Shown one piece after another: positions 33,258-42,757 of a stretch of 64,000 nucleotides of DNA. The notes under the pieces were generated by a model, which was not told the DNA's origin, did not search any database, and was given only the letters and a program-made list of their open reading frames with translations. The number at the start of each line of letters is the position of its first letter. Within the stretch, counting starts at the first letter, position 1. The position numbers and the translations under genes were made by a program. The stretch is from Treponema sp. Lineage in GTDB: Bacteria > Spirochaetota > Spirochaetia > Treponematales > Treponemataceae. Where the stretch lies: positions 88,346-152,345 of the forward strand of contig JAFZLA010000010.1 in assembly GCA_017551705.1 (NCBI GenBank), written 5' to 3'.

Positions 33258-36200
33258 TTTCTTCTCCTTGCAAAAAAGGCCGCCATCAAAACAAGGACCA
33301 AAATCGGAAGCGCGGCAAAGTTGAGCAAAAGCGCGAGCGCCTTTAAACTGTTCCATTGGGAAGCGTCGCTTGCCTTCCACAAAGAAAAGTCCGCCGCCCC
33401 CTTGTTCTTTAGCGCGGCCATGTCAGGCTCGCCCGACAATTGCAAAAGGCTGCAAGTCAAATAGTTGAAGTTCCTAAAGTCGCCGTTCTCTCCGCCGCTT
33501 AGCGCCAAAAGCAAATCGTTTGCGAACAAGTCGCCGCTTAGGACCAAAAGATTTTTGTCCAAGCTTTTTGCGGCCAAGACGCTGGCCTCTTTTTGAACCA
33601 AGGGATCGTCAATCGCGGTTTTTGGAACCGTGAAAGGATTTGTGTCAAAGAGCAAGTCCGGATTTTTTTTGTCCGGCAAAAAGCGCCATGACGCGGGGCT
33701 TGAGACAAGAAGGGCGCTTGCCTTGGCATTGTCAACAGAAAGGGGGCTGGCCCAAAAGGCCGTGGCGCCAAAGGGAATGCCGTCTTGGGGCAAAAGGCTT
33801 ATCCACAATGGATAGTTGACCGACTTGTTCTCTCCCCGCTTTGTGTCAGGCTCCGAGGAATAAAAATTCGCGCGCACGCAAGAAAGGTCGGCCGCAAGGG
33901 AATCGACAAAAGAAATTCCAAAACGCTCAAAAACCGGCAACAAAAAGTCGCGCTTGTTCTTTGTGACTGTCCAGCCTCCGTTTATGTCAACGGTGTAAGG
34001 GCTTAGCATGGCAAAGACGGAGCCGCCGCTTTCCAAAAATTGTTCGACTGCCGCCGCTCCTTGGGCGTCCAAATCTTTTGAGCCGATGAGCGCCATTGGG
34101 ATTTTTGGGTCCAAAGCCTCAAAGGGCAAATCGCTTGCATTTACTGCAATCGTTTCAAAGCCTTCCAAGTTGAGCCAATCAAGAGCGCTCTTGTAATCTT
34201 TATGAACATCCATTCCGTTGGCGCATACGACATAAGCGCGGCGGCTTTTTTGGTTGACCAAATAGTCCAAGCGCAAATTCAAGTCGTATTCAAGGCCGAA
34301 TGTCGAAAAGGCCGCGGGAATGCAAAGGCTTTTGTCCATGCATTCGATTACGATGGCCGAATAAGCGTTTATGTATTCCAAGGAATTTTCTTTTTGGCTT
34401 TGCATTTGGAGGGGCTGTACATTAAGTTCCTTTAAGGTTTGAGCGGCGGCCGGACGGCTTGCGTCAAGCTCCACATAAGACACGTTCTTGCAAGAAAAAG
34501 AAAGGGAGCGCAAAAAGTCTCCGACATCGCGAACTTGCGGATAAAGCTTCAACAGTTCCGCTGAACGGTAGTATGAAATTCTTATTTTTTCGTCCGCCAA
34601 AGATATAAGCTTTTTTGTGCGTTCCGACGGAGAATAGTTTTTGTTCGCGCTAAAGTCAAAGCGCTTGTAGGCCCGGCTTGCGTCCAAGAACAAAAAGATA
34701 AAAATAAAAATCATTGTCCAAGAACGCAGGGCGCGGCGGCCGGCAAAAAAGTTTTTGCCCTTGTTTTTTTCCAAAACATAGGCGTTTAGGGCCAAGAACA
34801 AAAGGGCCAAAAGCGCGAAAAACAAAAAGTCGCGGCTGTCCAAGATTCCCTTTGAGGCGGAATCAAAGCGCCAAGCGAAGCTTACGGCCCTTATCGCGCC
34901 CGAAAGAAAGTCGCCCAGCTGGACGTAATTTAAAATGTTGTGGACAAAGCTTTCCGCGGCCAGGACCAAGACAGAAAGAGCGAAGTACGCCGCGCGGCTT
35001 TCAAAGAGTCCTGACAAAAAAACGCAAAAACTAATCGAAGCCGCGGCGTAGAACAAAAGTCCCGCGTAAGAAACAAGCGCCGCTCCCCCGTCGACGCTTC
35101 CAAAAAATGAGACGCATACAGGAACAAAAATTGTGGCAAGCGCGTAGAGCGAAAAGACAAAAAGGGCCGCCAACAATCGCGCCGCTCCTTTTTCAAATTC
35201 GCCAAAAGGAAGCGTTTGGTCAAAGCCGCGGCCCTTTATGTTTAGGCAAAAGGCCGGAACAAAAACCGAAAGGACATAGGGCATTGTCAAAAAGAAAGGC
35301 GCAAGGGACGCGCTTCCCACGCCTTGAACAAAAAATCGGGTTCCAAAAAAATATGCGGCCGAAGAAAAAAGCGCGAACACAAGGCCAGCGATCCAATAAA
35401 ATGGATTTATCGCGTAGGCATAAAGCTCTTTTTTGACAAGGCCCAAAAAAGCGCGGGCGTTTTTTGCATTGCAATCGTTTGACGCGCCGCGATCGGAGGC
35501 AAGACCGCGATCGGTCGAGGCCGCGCCGCTTGCGACAAAGAACAGGTAGGCGTCCTCCAAATTGCTCTTGCCGCTTTGCTTTAAAAGTTCCTTGGGGCTT
35601 CCTGACGCGACGACCGCCGAATCCTTTATGATGTAAATTTTGTCGGCAAGAGCCTCGGCCTCTTGGATTATGTGCGTCGAAAAAACTACGGCGCGGCCAT
35701 TTTTTAGGCTTTGGACCAGTTCGCGCATTTCGCGAATCTGTTGGGGGTCAAGGCCGGTGGCTGGCTCGTCGAGGATTAAGATTTGCGGGTCATGGACAAG
35801 GGCCTGCGCGAAGTTGACGCGCTGCTTGTAGCCGTGGCTTAGCGAAGAAATTTTTTGCTTGAGAACGCCGTCAAGGTTGCAAAGACGCGCGGCTTTTAGG
35901 GCGGCGGCTTGGATTTGCGCGGCGCGCGTCAAGGTCTTGGAATCAGTCTCCGCGAGGCGCAGGGCGGCGGCAGCGCGCAAAAATTCCGAGACAGTCCAAT
36001 CGTCATACAAGGCGGGAACTTCGCCTATAAAGCCTGTAAAGGCCTTGACATCTTGGGGATCTTCCGCCGCGTCAAAAATCGCGCCGTCGTTCCGTTGCAA
36101 AAGAACTTGTCCGCTTGTGGCGTAATGCATGGCGCAAAGGGCCTTTAGCAGGGTGCTTTTTCCGGCTCCGTTGGGGCCTAGCAGGACAGTTATCTTTCCG

Positions 36201-36283
36201 CGTTCGGCCTCAAAGTTTATGTCCTTGCAGGCAGGATTTTTTTTGGAGGAATAGGATTTGCAAAAAGAAATGGCGCGAACCAT
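33254..36283 (-). CDS. GldA-GldF-GldG-like triple fusion ABC transporter
   Basis: A single 1009-residue protein contains what are normally three polypeptides. Residues 1-240 are an ABC ATPase: Walker A GPNGAGKST (36-44), signature LSHGYKQR, Walker B ILILDEP, and the STHIIQEAEAL H-loop. Residues about 280-530 are an ABC-2 permease with six helices. Residues about 555-985 are a GldG-type periplasmic domain (NYSPSERTKKLISL, IRISYYRS, ALIGSKDLDAQGAAAVEQFLESGGSVFAML), and a last helix ends in FFARRRK. In Bacteroidetes GldAFG supports gliding and secretion; elsewhere its substrates are unknown. A linker near residues 255-270 has a Ser/Asp-rich imperfect repeat. Confidence 0.85.
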   Translation of the reverse strand: MVRAISFCKSYSSKKNPACKDINFEAERGKITVLLGPNGAGKSTLLKALCAMHYATSGQVLLQRNDGAIFDAAEDPQDVKAFTGFIGEVPALYDDWTVSEFLRAAAALRLAETDSKTLTRAAQIQAAALKAARLCNLDGVLKQKISSLSHGYKQRVNFAQALVHDPQILILDEPATGLDPQQIREMRELVQSLKNGRAVVFSTHIIQEAEALADKIYIIKDSAVVASGSPKELLKQSGKSNLEDAYLFFVASGAASTDRGLASDRGASNDCNAKNARAFLGLVKKELYAYAINPFYWIAGLVFALFSSAAYFFGTRFFVQGVGSASLAPFFLTMPYVLSVFVPAFCLNIKGRGFDQTLPFGEFEKGAARLLAALFVFSLYALATIFVPVCVSFFGSVDGGAALVSYAGLLFYAAASISFCVFLSGLFESRAAYFALSVLVLAAESFVHNILNYVQLGDFLSGAIRAVSFAWRFDSASKGILDSRDFLFFALLALLFLALNAYVLEKNKGKNFFAGRRALRSWTMIFIFIFLFLDASRAYKRFDFSANKNYSPSERTKKLISLADEKIRISYYRSAELLKLYPQVRDVGDFLRSLSFSCKNVSYVELDASRPAAAQTLKELNVQPLQMQSQKENSLEYINAYSAIVIECMDKSLCIPAAFSTFGLEYDLNLRLDYLVNQKSRRAYVVCANGMDVHKDYKSALDWLNLEGFETIAVNASDLPFEALDPKIPMALIGSKDLDAQGAAAVEQFLESGGSVFAMLSPYTVDINGGWTVTKNKRDFLLPVFERFGISFVDSLAADLSCVRANFYSSEPDTKRGENKSVNYPLWISLLPQDGIPFGATAFWASPLSVDNAKASALLVSSPASWRFLPDKKNPDLLFDTNPFTVPKTAIDDPLVQKEASVLAAKSLDKNLLVLSGDLFANDLLLALSGGENGDFRNFNYLTCSLLQLSGEPDMAALKNKGAADFSLWKASDASQWNSLKALALLLNFAALPILVLVLMAAFFARRRK

Positions 36284-36298
36284 AATTCCTCCGCTCCC

Positions 36299-37225
36299 CT
36301 AGTCTTCGTAAGGAATTTCAAAGCGCATTCGGTCGCGGCCAAGAATGGCGCCAGGATAAATTTCTTGCGCCTCGGCTTCCAAAACAGACAAGTCCTTGTC
36401 GGTATAGCGAGGGCTGTAGTGAATCATCGCCATTTTCTTTACCTGAGCGTCGCGGGCGATTGTGGCCGCCTGCTTTGCGGTCATGTGTTTTTTTTCGTTG
36501 GCTTGGTCCAAAAGGCCGTGCTCGAACATTCCCTCGCAAAGCAAAAGGTCTGAGCCGGCCACTTCCTTGGCGATAGACTCGTTGTAAAGGGTGTCGGTGA
36601 CGTAGCTGAATTTTCTTCCCTTGCGCGAAGGTCCTAAAACTTGGTCGGGGCGGACAATAGTTCCGTCTGTGGCGGTGACTTCCTGCCCGTTTTGAAGCTT
36701 TGACCACAAGGCGCCGCGCGGCACTTTAAGGTCGGCCGCCGCCTGAGGATTGAATTCGCCCGGGCGGTCAAATTCTTCCAGCGTGTAGCCTACGCAAATC
36801 TTTGTGTGGTCAAGCGGAAATGCGCGAACTTGAAAGTCCCTTTCTTTGTGGACAACGCAAGGCGCGGTGATTTCCTTTACCACGACAGGATAGTTTATGT
36901 ACATGTCCAAAACCTTTCGGCTGGTCTCAATGTACTCTGCGATTTTTGGCGGGCCGTAAATGTAAAGGGGGTCGCTGCGCTCGACTTGAGAGCTGAGCAT
37001 CATGATTCCCGGAAGGCCCGTGACATGGTCGGCGTGGGTGTGGCTTACAAAAATCGCGTTTATCTTTTTCCATTTGAGGTTGAGGCGGCGCAGAGACACT
37101 TGGGTTCCCTCGCCTCCGTCGAACAAAAACAAATCGCCGTCTCGCCTCAAAAGCGCGCTCGTCAAGTGTCTGTAAGGCAGCGGCATCATTCCGCCGCAGC
37201 CCAAAATAAAGGCTTCCATGTTCAT
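36299..37225 (-). CDS. rnz: Ribonuclease Z
   Basis: This 308-residue metallo-beta-lactamase-fold nuclease removes 3' trailers from tRNA precursors. The zinc motif is H62-T-H64-A-D66-H67, with further ligands expected in FPLDHTK and VTDTLYN and the C-terminal MIHYSPRY (His). A long insert at about residues 165-205 corresponds to the flexible arm of tRNase Z. An ATG two codons in (MEAF) is an equally possible start. It is 15 bp upstream of the fused ABC gene and 5 bp downstream of the FemAB gene in one minus-strand operon. Confidence 0.93.
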   Translation of the reverse strand: MNMEAFILGCGGMMPLPYRHLTSALLRRDGDLFLFDGGEGTQVSLRRLNLKWKKINAIFVSHTHADHVTGLPGIMMLSSQVERSDPLYIYGPPKIAEYIETSRKVLDMYINYPVVVKEITAPCVVHKERDFQVRAFPLDHTKICVGYTLEEFDRPGEFNPQAAADLKVPRGALWSKLQNGQEVTATDGTIVRPDQVLGPSRKGRKFSYVTDTLYNESIAKEVAGSDLLLCEGMFEHGLLDQANEKKHMTAKQAATIARDAQVKKMAMIHYSPRYTDKDLSVLEAEAQEIYPGAILGRDRMRFEIPYED

Positions 37226-37230
37226 ATATT

Positions 37231-38427
37231 TTACCTTCCGCGAATTTTCTTCAAAACTTTTTTATGCCAAAAGGCGCGAGCTTTTTCAGCCGCCACGCAA
37301 AGACCGTAAGCCGCTTTTAAGGGAACGTCATAGCTGCCGACGCGGTGTACGTTGCGGCCGCCGAAGCCGGTTTTGAATAAGTAAAGGCCGTGCATGGGGT
37401 GTCCGGGGTCGTCCGTGGGCGGCATTCCGTACATGTCGTAATAGCGGCTGCCGTAGGCCTTTGCGTCTTGCATCGCCGTCCACTGGAGCAAAAAGTTTGG
37501 CATAAGGTTTCGCTTTGTGTTTGAGGAACAGCCGTAAAGATAGACGGCCTCGTCCTTGGAAAAAAGCGTCATTATCGCGCCCAAATTGTCGCCTTCGTGC
37601 TTGGCTATGTAAAGGTTCACTTGCGGAACGTCGCCGCCCGCGCCGCCGTTTTGGGCCGAAAGCTCAAGCAAATCTTTGTAATAGGCCTTTGCGTGCATGG
37701 CGATGCCGTCGCGCTCGCTTGTTAGCTTGTACAAATCGTAAAAAATGTCTACAAAATCAGACAAGTTAAGGGCGTTTCCAGATGTTTTTTCTATCTGAAC
37801 GCCTTTTTTTTGCGCGAGCTTTATGTTGTAGCGCCACTTGTTCTTCATCGCGGCCAAAATTTCTTCTTCGCTCTTTGTAAGGTCAACTTGCGTCGTGTCG
37901 GGCGGCTGGATGTCAACCGCGTTCTTTTTGCAAGAGGCGGCGGCGCTTTTTGTCGCGCGCGCGACATTATGGTTGAACAGGTCGCGGTCTTGGGGATTGC
38001 AAAATTCCACCTGCGGGTCAAAGCGGACGCAAATTGTGTTTTGGGGAAGAAGCGGCTTTATCGCCTGCGCTAGTTCCGACAAAAGCGCGGAAAAAACGTC
38101 GGGGCTGGGAACGCCCGCCCCTTCTTGGCCTTGCGAACTGTCATCGTCTGCAGCCGCAAAAAAGCGGGCGCTTGGGAACAGAGGAACGTAGGCAAGGCTA
38201 AAAAGCCCGCGCGCAAAGGAGCGGACCAAAATCGTAAAGTCATGCGCAACCTCGCGGCCCGCTTCTTGGCCTTGCAAACTATTTTTGCCGGAGCCAAGCG
38301 AGGCCCGCGCGCGAATCAAGTTCCAGCCGTGGCGGGACTTGAACTCGCCCCAAAAAGGGGTTTGCAAAAACGAGCCTGAGTTTCCGTTTATAGAGAAATC
38401 AATCTTTTGAACCGCAACGTCGAACAA
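37231..38427 (-). CDS. FemAB-type peptidoglycan bridge aminoacyltransferase
   Basis: The 398-residue protein matches the FemAB/FemX fold: the N-terminal S-LQTPFWGEFKSRHGW motif, a helical hairpin with TKSEEEILAAMKNKWRYNIKLA, then AYLYGCSSN-type and YDMYGMPP plus HGLYLFKTGFGG near the C terminus. These enzymes transfer an amino acid from aminoacyl-tRNA to lipid II. No ATG exists before residue ~290, so a TTG at 38427, one base beyond the metG stop, is the likely start. Placement directly after metG may simply reflect a shared operon. Internal Ser/Gly/Gln-rich inserts (about residues 50-120) enlarge the first domain. Confidence 0.82.
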   Translation of the reverse strand: MFDVAVQKIDFSINGNSGSFLQTPFWGEFKSRHGWNLIRARASLGSGKNSLQGQEAGREVAHDFTILVRSFARGLFSLAYVPLFPSARFFAAADDDSSQGQEGAGVPSPDVFSALLSELAQAIKPLLPQNTICVRFDPQVEFCNPQDRDLFNHNVARATKSAAASCKKNAVDIQPPDTTQVDLTKSEEEILAAMKNKWRYNIKLAQKKGVQIEKTSGNALNLSDFVDIFYDLYKLTSERDGIAMHAKAYYKDLLELSAQNGGAGGDVPQVNLYIAKHEGDNLGAIMTLFSKDEAVYLYGCSSNTKRNLMPNFLLQWTAMQDAKAYGSRYYDMYGMPPTDDPGHPMHGLYLFKTGFGGRNVHRVGSYDVPLKAAYGLCVAAEKARAFWHKKVLKKIRGR

Positions 38428-40725
38428 TTAGTGAATGTCTCCGTTAACAGTAAATTCGGTTGTGATGGGCTTTCCCGCCACGGTCAGATTGACTCCGCCG
38501 ATTTGAACGCTCTTGTTGACGGTCTTGATTTCGACCGCGCAGAAAGTGTCGATGTCGATTGTATCGGGCTTTTTAAATGCCGGATCGGCGCCTTCCAAAA
38601 TTACGGGGTCGCCGGGCTTGGCCCAAGGCGCTGTCAAAACTTCGACGCAATCCTTTCCGTCGGCGTCCTTGTAGTCGGCGGCCAAAAGCATTCCATGGCT
38701 TTCAATTCCGCGCATTTTGCGGGGAGCCAAGTTGGCCGCCAAAATTATGTTCTTGCCAAGAAGGTCCTCGGGCTTGAGGTAAGGCCGCAAGCCGGACTGG
38801 ACAATGCGCTCCGTTCCGCTTCCGTCGTCCATAGTTTCGACATACAATTTGTCGCCCTCGGGATTGTTGTCAACCTTAAGGATTTTGGCCACGCGCAGCT
38901 CGATGTTCTTGTTAAAGTGCGCGGGTTGCTCGGCGGGCGGCAAGGGAGCGGGCTCTTCTTTGGCGGCCTTTTTCTTGGCCGCGTCTTTTTTGCCTTCGGC
39001 GGCGCGGTCTTTTTGGCTTCCGGAGAATTTTTGTCTAAAGGCTTCCATCGTCTTTTTGTCCATCGGAGTAAAGTAAACTTCGGTGGGTCCAAGCGCGTCC
39101 AAGCCTTCTGTCTTTGCCAAGTCGCTCCAGTCCAAACCCTCAAGCGTGGGCTGGCCCACTCGGCTTTCCTTTATGGTCTTTCCAAAATAAGACATCACCT
39201 TTTGGGTGTACTGGGGCATGTATGAATGCGCCATAATCATCAAGTCTTTGATTATGTAGCAAAGGTTGAAAATAAGTTTTTTGGCCTTGTCGGGATCCGA
39301 CTCGCGGGTCTTCCAGGGTTCGGCCGCTTGGAAAGCCTTGTTGCAAATGTCAGAGATTTCGAACATTTGGCGGAAGGCGTCCTTGAGGTTGGCCCATTCC
39401 ATGTTCTCCGTGATTTTTTCTTCAAGAGCGCGGACCTTGCCCCACAACTCTTCGTCAACGGGAGCGGCGGGAACTTTTCCTTCGTAATACTTGTTGACAA
39501 AAAGCAAAGTGCGGTTGACCAAGTTGCCCAAGTTTCCGACAAGCTCCGAATTGATTTTTTCCTGAAAGTCCTTCCATGTAAATTGGAAGTCCTGTTTTTC
39601 GGGACGATTGTAGAAAATGTAAAAGCGCCAAGCGTCGGCTGGAATGCCTGTCTCGATCGCGTCGCTGCCGAATACGCCCACGCCGCGGCTCTTGGAGAAT
39701 TTTCCGTCCTCGTAGTTGAGGTATTCGGTTGAGCTCATGTGGTAAAGCTTGGTCCAATCGCGGCCGCTTCCCAAAAGCGTTGACGGGAAAATTACCGTGT
39801 GGAAGGGAATGTTGTCCTTTCCGATAAATTGGAAAAGCTCCACGTCCTTGTCCTTGGGCTGCCACCAAGACTTCCAGTCGAAAGTCGGCTTTCCAGCGGC
39901 GGCCAATTCGTTTGCAAGCTGCTGGGTGATCGAGATGTATCCAATCGGAGCGTTGAACCAAACATAAAAGACTTTGTTTTCGTAGCCGTCGCGGGGAACG
40001 GGAATGCCCCACTTTAAGTCGCGGGTAATCGCGCGCTCGTTGAGGCCGTCGCGAATCCACGCCTTTGTGATGTTAATCGCGTTGTCGCTCCACTTTCCTT
40101 CGGCGGATGTTTTTTCCATCCATTCGTTGAGCTTGTCGCTGATGGCGGGAAGGTTTATGTAAAGGTGCTTTGTTTCTCGCGGCTCGGGAGTCGCTCCGCA
40201 AGTCGAGCACTTTGGCTCCTTTAGTTCAATCGGGTCAAGAAGGGCGCCGCAGTCCTCGCACTGGTCTCCGCGCGCCTTGTCGCTTCCGCACTTGGGACAA
40301 ACGCCGTGAACGTAGCGGTCGGCCAAAAAGCGCTGGCACTTGGGGCAGTAAAGCTGGGTGTTGGCCTTTTCGACGACCAAGCCGTTCTTTTCCAAATCTT
40401 GGTAAAGTTCCTGAGTGCGCTCGGTGCATTCCTGATTTGACGTGCGGCCAAAAATGTCAAAATCGATGTGGAACCAATCGTAGATTTTTGTGTGTTCCTT
40501 AAAGTAGTAGTCGCAAAGCTCGCGCGGAGTCTTTTTTTCTTCCAGCGCCTTTGTCTCGGTGGCGGTTCCGTATTCATCGGTTCCGCAAACATAAAGGGTG
40601 TCGTAGCCGCGGCTGCGGCAAAAGCGCGCGTAAACGTCGGCGCTGAGCATTTGTATCAAGTTTCCTAAGTGGGGAATGTTGTTTACATACGGCAAGGCCG
40701 AGGTGACAAGTCTTCTTTTCATCAT
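38428..40725 (-). CDS. metG: Methionyl-tRNA synthetase
   Basis: A 765-residue class I synthetase that charges tRNA-Met. It has HIGH-type HLGN (19-22), a zinc knuckle region with four CxxC pairs (CPKC, CPKC, CEDC, CSTC, about residues 127-180), and KMSKS-type KFSKS (about 340). A Lys/Ala-rich linker (about 605-645) leads to a C-terminal tRNA-binding domain (about 655-765, IELRVAKILKVDNNPEGDKL). Two Met codons open the frame, so 40722 is also possible. A good promoter and an AGAGGAAAG ribosome binding site precede it. It heads the operon metG-femAB-rnz-ABC fusion-DUF4340. Confidence 0.96.
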   Translation of the reverse strand: MMKRRLVTSALPYVNNIPHLGNLIQMLSADVYARFCRSRGYDTLYVCGTDEYGTATETKALEEKKTPRELCDYYFKEHTKIYDWFHIDFDIFGRTSNQECTERTQELYQDLEKNGLVVEKANTQLYCPKCQRFLADRYVHGVCPKCGSDKARGDQCEDCGALLDPIELKEPKCSTCGATPEPRETKHLYINLPAISDKLNEWMEKTSAEGKWSDNAINITKAWIRDGLNERAITRDLKWGIPVPRDGYENKVFYVWFNAPIGYISITQQLANELAAAGKPTFDWKSWWQPKDKDVELFQFIGKDNIPFHTVIFPSTLLGSGRDWTKLYHMSSTEYLNYEDGKFSKSRGVGVFGSDAIETGIPADAWRFYIFYNRPEKQDFQFTWKDFQEKINSELVGNLGNLVNRTLLFVNKYYEGKVPAAPVDEELWGKVRALEEKITENMEWANLKDAFRQMFEISDICNKAFQAAEPWKTRESDPDKAKKLIFNLCYIIKDLMIMAHSYMPQYTQKVMSYFGKTIKESRVGQPTLEGLDWSDLAKTEGLDALGPTEVYFTPMDKKTMEAFRQKFSGSQKDRAAEGKKDAAKKKAAKEEPAPLPPAEQPAHFNKNIELRVAKILKVDNNPEGDKLYVETMDDGSGTERIVQSGLRPYLKPEDLLGKNIILAANLAPRKMRGIESHGMLLAADYKDADGKDCVEVLTAPWAKPGDPVILEGADPAFKKPDTIDIDTFCAVEIKTVNKSVQIGGVNLTVAGKPITTEFTVNGDIH

Positions 40726-40752
40726 CTTTCCTCTATAAATTTAAGTTGAAAT

Positions 40753-40781
40753 ATTATAATGAATTTAGGGGGAATATTCAA
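40753..40781 (-). promoter_or_regulatory. Sigma-70 promoter of the metG operon
   Basis: On the minus strand TTGAAT (40781-40776), 17-nt spacer, perfect TATAAT (40758-40753), then a leader of about 22 nt with a purine-rich ribosome binding site. Confidence 0.75.
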
Positions 40782-40809
40782 GCGTGGAAAGGAGTGTTGA
40801 AAAGGACTT

Positions 40810-42369
40810 TCATTCGGCCGGGCCGAACATCAGCTCCCAATACAAGCGCTCGTACTGCTCTTTGACAACGGTCTTCCAAGAGTAAACGGAGCGCAAGCGC
40901 TTGGCGCCCTCGCGGATTATTTTGTCAAAGCACTTTGCGTTCTTAAGCTTTTTTTGGGCCAAGTCAACCATAACAGAGGCAAGGCGCTCGGGGGTGTTTG
41001 GCTCGTACAAAAAGCCTGTCTTGCCGTTGACGATTTTTTTGAGGCCGCCGGTTGCGTGGGCGACAGGAATCGTTCCAAAGATTTGGGCGATAAAGTCTTC
41101 GGTTCCGCAAGGCTCAAAGTCGCTTGGCATCAAGGCAAAGTCGGCCGCCGCGGTGAACAATCTGCTCATAGCCTTTTCGTAGCCGCGCCAAAAGACGACC
41201 CGGCCGCGGTTTTCGTTTGCAAAGGCGGCGCATTGGTCGCTAAGCGCTTCTTCGCCCTGGCCGTTGATTATCAAGCGGGCCTCAGGAACTTTCTTTAAGA
41301 ATTCCCGCGCCGCTTCCAAAAGGGCTAGAATTCCCTTTTGGCGGACAAGGCGGCCGTGGTAGGCAAAAAAGACGCGGCCTTCATTGTCAAGATAACTGTA
41401 CCTAGGCATGCCTATAATTTCTGGCGCGTCGCGGCCGGCGACTTTTTCCAAAAAGAGCTCCCGTGTTTTATACTTTCCGGCAAGGTCAAGCTGCTCAGGA
41501 TTAAATTCAAAAGGAAGGCGCGAAGCCTCAACGTCCCCAGGCTCGTAGCGCGCAAGGTCAAAGCCGTTTGTAATTCCGACAATCGGAATCTTTTTTTGCG
41601 CGATTATTTGCGAAAGGCCGTCAGTGTTTTGATTCTTTGGGTCGGAAAGCTCCTTGGCGTAGTCGGGCGAAACGGTCGTCAATACTCCGTAAAGGCTTGC
41701 CAGCAAGTATGGCTCGACGCGGTCTCCGTTCTTGGCTTTTTCCAACACTTCGCGGCTAAGGCCTGTGTAAAATTCCGCCTCGCCAATGTCCTTAAACTCG
41801 TGATGGTAATAAGGGCCGGCGTTGTGTATCGTGACGACATACTTTGTCTTTGAAAAAGAATTCTTTTTGTTGCAGCTTATGATCGCAGGAAGCGCCGCCG
41901 CGCAAGCGTCGTGGCAATGAATTATGTCTGGCGAATCATTTTTGGAACAGTATTCTTCGCCAAAAGCGAGAATGGCTTTTTCAAAAACGGTGTTCATCAA
42001 ATGCTGGTCGGCGTAGCCCTCGCCTATTTTGCAGTCAGGAAAAATTTGTCTGTCGGCGGCGCAGTAAGTGTAAACGTTTTGCTTGGCCCAAAAGCACTGC
42101 GCTCCAACCAAGATGATTTTGACGCCGTTCAAAAAGCCTGTCGAATAAGAAATCAAGTATCGTTCGCCGGCGGATTCCACGGCAGCAGACAATTCGTTTT
42201 GCTTGAATGTGCCCAGGCTTTGGGGCGTTACGCAACCGTAGTACGGAATAAAGCAAACAACGTCATGCCCCAAGCGCGCCAAGGCTTCGGAAAGAGAGCA
42301 TACAACATTTTTGACTCCGCCGGCTTCGGCGATTCCCGCGTATTCCCGGGAGACCATCCAAATTTTCAT
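40810..42369 (-). CDS. glgA: Glycogen (starch) synthase, GT5 family
   Basis: The 519-residue glycosyltransferase extends alpha-1,4-glucan from a nucleotide-glucose donor. The GT5 pattern is clear: MVSREYAGIAEAGGVKNVV at the N terminus, HCHDACAAALP (about residues 151), GITNGFD, YHGRLVRQKGI and the C-terminal EPCGTEDFIAQIFGTIPVAHATGGL (Glu in the E-x7-E region). The usual N-terminal KTGGL is replaced by EAGGV, so the conserved donor-contacting Lys is absent from its standard place. Its ATG overlaps the aroH stop by 4 bp. No other glycogen gene is in the window. Confidence 0.9.
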   Translation of the reverse strand: MKIWMVSREYAGIAEAGGVKNVVCSLSEALARLGHDVVCFIPYYGCVTPQSLGTFKQNELSAAVESAGERYLISYSTGFLNGVKIILVGAQCFWAKQNVYTYCAADRQIFPDCKIGEGYADQHLMNTVFEKAILAFGEEYCSKNDSPDIIHCHDACAAALPAIISCNKKNSFSKTKYVVTIHNAGPYYHHEFKDIGEAEFYTGLSREVLEKAKNGDRVEPYLLASLYGVLTTVSPDYAKELSDPKNQNTDGLSQIIAQKKIPIVGITNGFDLARYEPGDVEASRLPFEFNPEQLDLAGKYKTRELFLEKVAGRDAPEIIGMPRYSYLDNEGRVFFAYHGRLVRQKGILALLEAAREFLKKVPEARLIINGQGEEALSDQCAAFANENRGRVVFWRGYEKAMSRLFTAAADFALMPSDFEPCGTEDFIAQIFGTIPVAHATGGLKKIVNGKTGFLYEPNTPERLASVMVDLAQKKLKNAKCFDKIIREGAKRLRSVYSWKTVVKEQYERLYWELMFGPAE

Positions 42370-42734
42370 TTTGAAATATCTGGGCGCAGGGCCTCAGCTC
42401 CGTCCAAAAATATGTGAACAGGCTTATGGCTCATGTAAGCCGTAAGCATCATCCTTATCACCTTGGGGCGCCCGCCTTGAATAAAGGCTTCTTGCGAGCA
42501 AAAGAGCGGAATCTCGCTTACGTCCAGCGCGGCGTTTCCAAGGCGCAAGGCGGTGGCGGGATTTAGTACGTCCAAATCTTTTGTAAGAGTCCACTGCAAA
42601 CTGATTATGTCGTCCTTTTGCAATCCGTTTTTTTCGACGACGGCGTTAAAAAGCTTGACCGCTTTTTCTTGTATCGACTCCTTTGTGTTTTCCGCAAAAA
42701 TCGCGCCGCGCGCCGCAAAGACTCTTTTTTCCAT
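42366..42734 (-). CDS. aroH: Chorismate mutase, AroH (monofunctional) type
   Basis: The 122-residue protein has the Bacillus AroH fold: R9 in FAARGAIFAEN (active-site Arg of the N-terminal strand), WTLTKDLDVLNPATALR in the middle, and Q-EAF--GG--K-IRMMLTAY carrying the equivalents of Glu78 and Arg90. It rearranges chorismate to prephenate for Phe/Tyr synthesis. The start is the ATG at 42734. It precedes glgA with a 4-bp overlap (ATGA), an unusual pairing of an aromatic and a glycogen enzyme. Confidence 0.9.
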   Translation of the reverse strand: MEKRVFAARGAIFAENTKESIQEKAVKLFNAVVEKNGLQKDDIISLQWTLTKDLDVLNPATALRLGNAALDVSEIPLFCSQEAFIQGGRPKVIRMMLTAYMSHKPVHIFLDGAEALRPDISK

Positions 42735-42757
42735 AATTAAATTCCGTTCCCCGACGC

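Noticed and set aside
38407..39225. 272-codon plus-strand open frame
   Set aside because: Antisense shadow of metG, which is certain; no start signal and low-complexity Gly/Val/Phe content.
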